Source of the DNA: HK-STAS-PATE-34 sp031973435
GTDB taxonomy: Bacteria; Patescibacteriota; Minisyncoccia; Phycocordibacterales; UBA9973
Direction: 5' to 3'
Assembly (NCBI GenBank): GCA_031973435.1
Contig: DALYDA010000004.1
Coordinates: forward strand, 1-39,851
Length of the DNA: 39,851 nt
Shown: positions 39,794-39,851 of the stretch, piece after piece
How positions within the stretch are numbered: the stretch's first letter is position 1
Layout: each line of letters opens with the position of its first letter
Notes under the pieces: model-generated
Databases searched by the model: none
What the model saw: only the letters and a program-made list of their open reading frames with translations
What the model was told of the DNA's origin: nothing
Made by a program: the position numbers and the translations under genes

Positions 39794-39840
39794 TTCCGCC
39801 CCGCAGGAGGGGTCTGGGGAGGAATGCGGGGCGGATTCTT
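39794..39840. repeat. GC-rich inverted repeat with T run
   Basis: TCCGCCCCGCA (39795-39805) pairs with its complement at 39825-39835; the loop is G-rich; a T-rich tract follows on the plus strand. It could act as a terminator for something upstream, or belong to an intergenic repeat family. Confidence 0.7.
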
Positions 39841-39851
39841 TTTTGGATTTT

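Noticed and set aside
1..39851. CRISPR array, rRNA, tRNA, insertion sequence or prophage
   Set aside because: No regularly spaced direct repeats, no rRNA or tRNA sequence, no transposase and no phage structural genes were seen. The Xer protein alone is better explained as the chromosomal resolvase.

Overview
The window looks like a chromosome piece from a Patescibacteria/CPR bacterium, most likely Parcubacteria-like. This rests on: AT-rich DNA; short genes separated by compact hairpin terminators; a short ribosomal protein S15; a single Xer-type recombinase; and the type IV secretion (T4SS) gene set common in this group (VirB4 ATPase, PrgI, VirB6-like channel, pilin-like two-helix segment). 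TGA is used as a normal stop (for example at 25158 and 27825), so the glycine-UGA code of some other CPR lineages does not apply. Two runs of N (20253-20262 and 38045-38144) mark scaffold joins.

Region 1-15.0 kb is one surface/T4SS block. From a divergent centre at 5.26-5.34 kb, a minus-strand arm encodes VirB4, an Ig-repeat secreted protein, a fusion of a pilin-like membrane segment with an NlpC/P60 peptidoglycan hydrolase, and a membrane-anchored protein cut by the window edge. The plus-strand arm encodes a VirB4 N-domain protein and PrgI. After a shared terminator, a second minus-strand series carries the VirB6-like channel, a membrane-anchored coiled coil, a 993-residue secreted protein, a membrane protein with calcium-binding-type repeats and a small exported protein.

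Region 15-28.5 kb is mostly housekeeping: rsmA, a UvrD/PcrA helicase, a LysM-M23 endopeptidase, comM (broken by the first gap), a DksA-like zinc-finger protein, pnp, an NYN-domain protein, rpsO, a Xer recombinase and a methyltransferase. Between rpsO and the small membrane gene at 26.6 kb lies a strong candidate structured non-coding RNA (26207-26474, minus) with its own promoter and UUCG-loop terminator.

Region 28.5-38 kb is accessory: exonuclease III, several tiny membrane or soluble proteins with their own promoters and terminators, a pyrophosphatase-like protein, a CapA-like protein, two proteins with tails resembling the type IX secretion sorting domain, a DUF4239-like membrane protein, a winged-helix protein and an atypical Rossmann-fold protein. 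The most striking element is a complete type III hammerhead ribozyme (36343-36396, plus) between two small unknown genes. The window ends with cca (C-terminus lost in the second gap) and a dense cluster of inverted repeats.

A window-wide pattern is that many starts lie exactly six bases after a TATAAT-like -10 box, often an extended one (TGnTATAAT). The transcript would then begin at the start codon, so leaderless mRNA appears to be a normal mode of expression here. I used this to choose several start codons.
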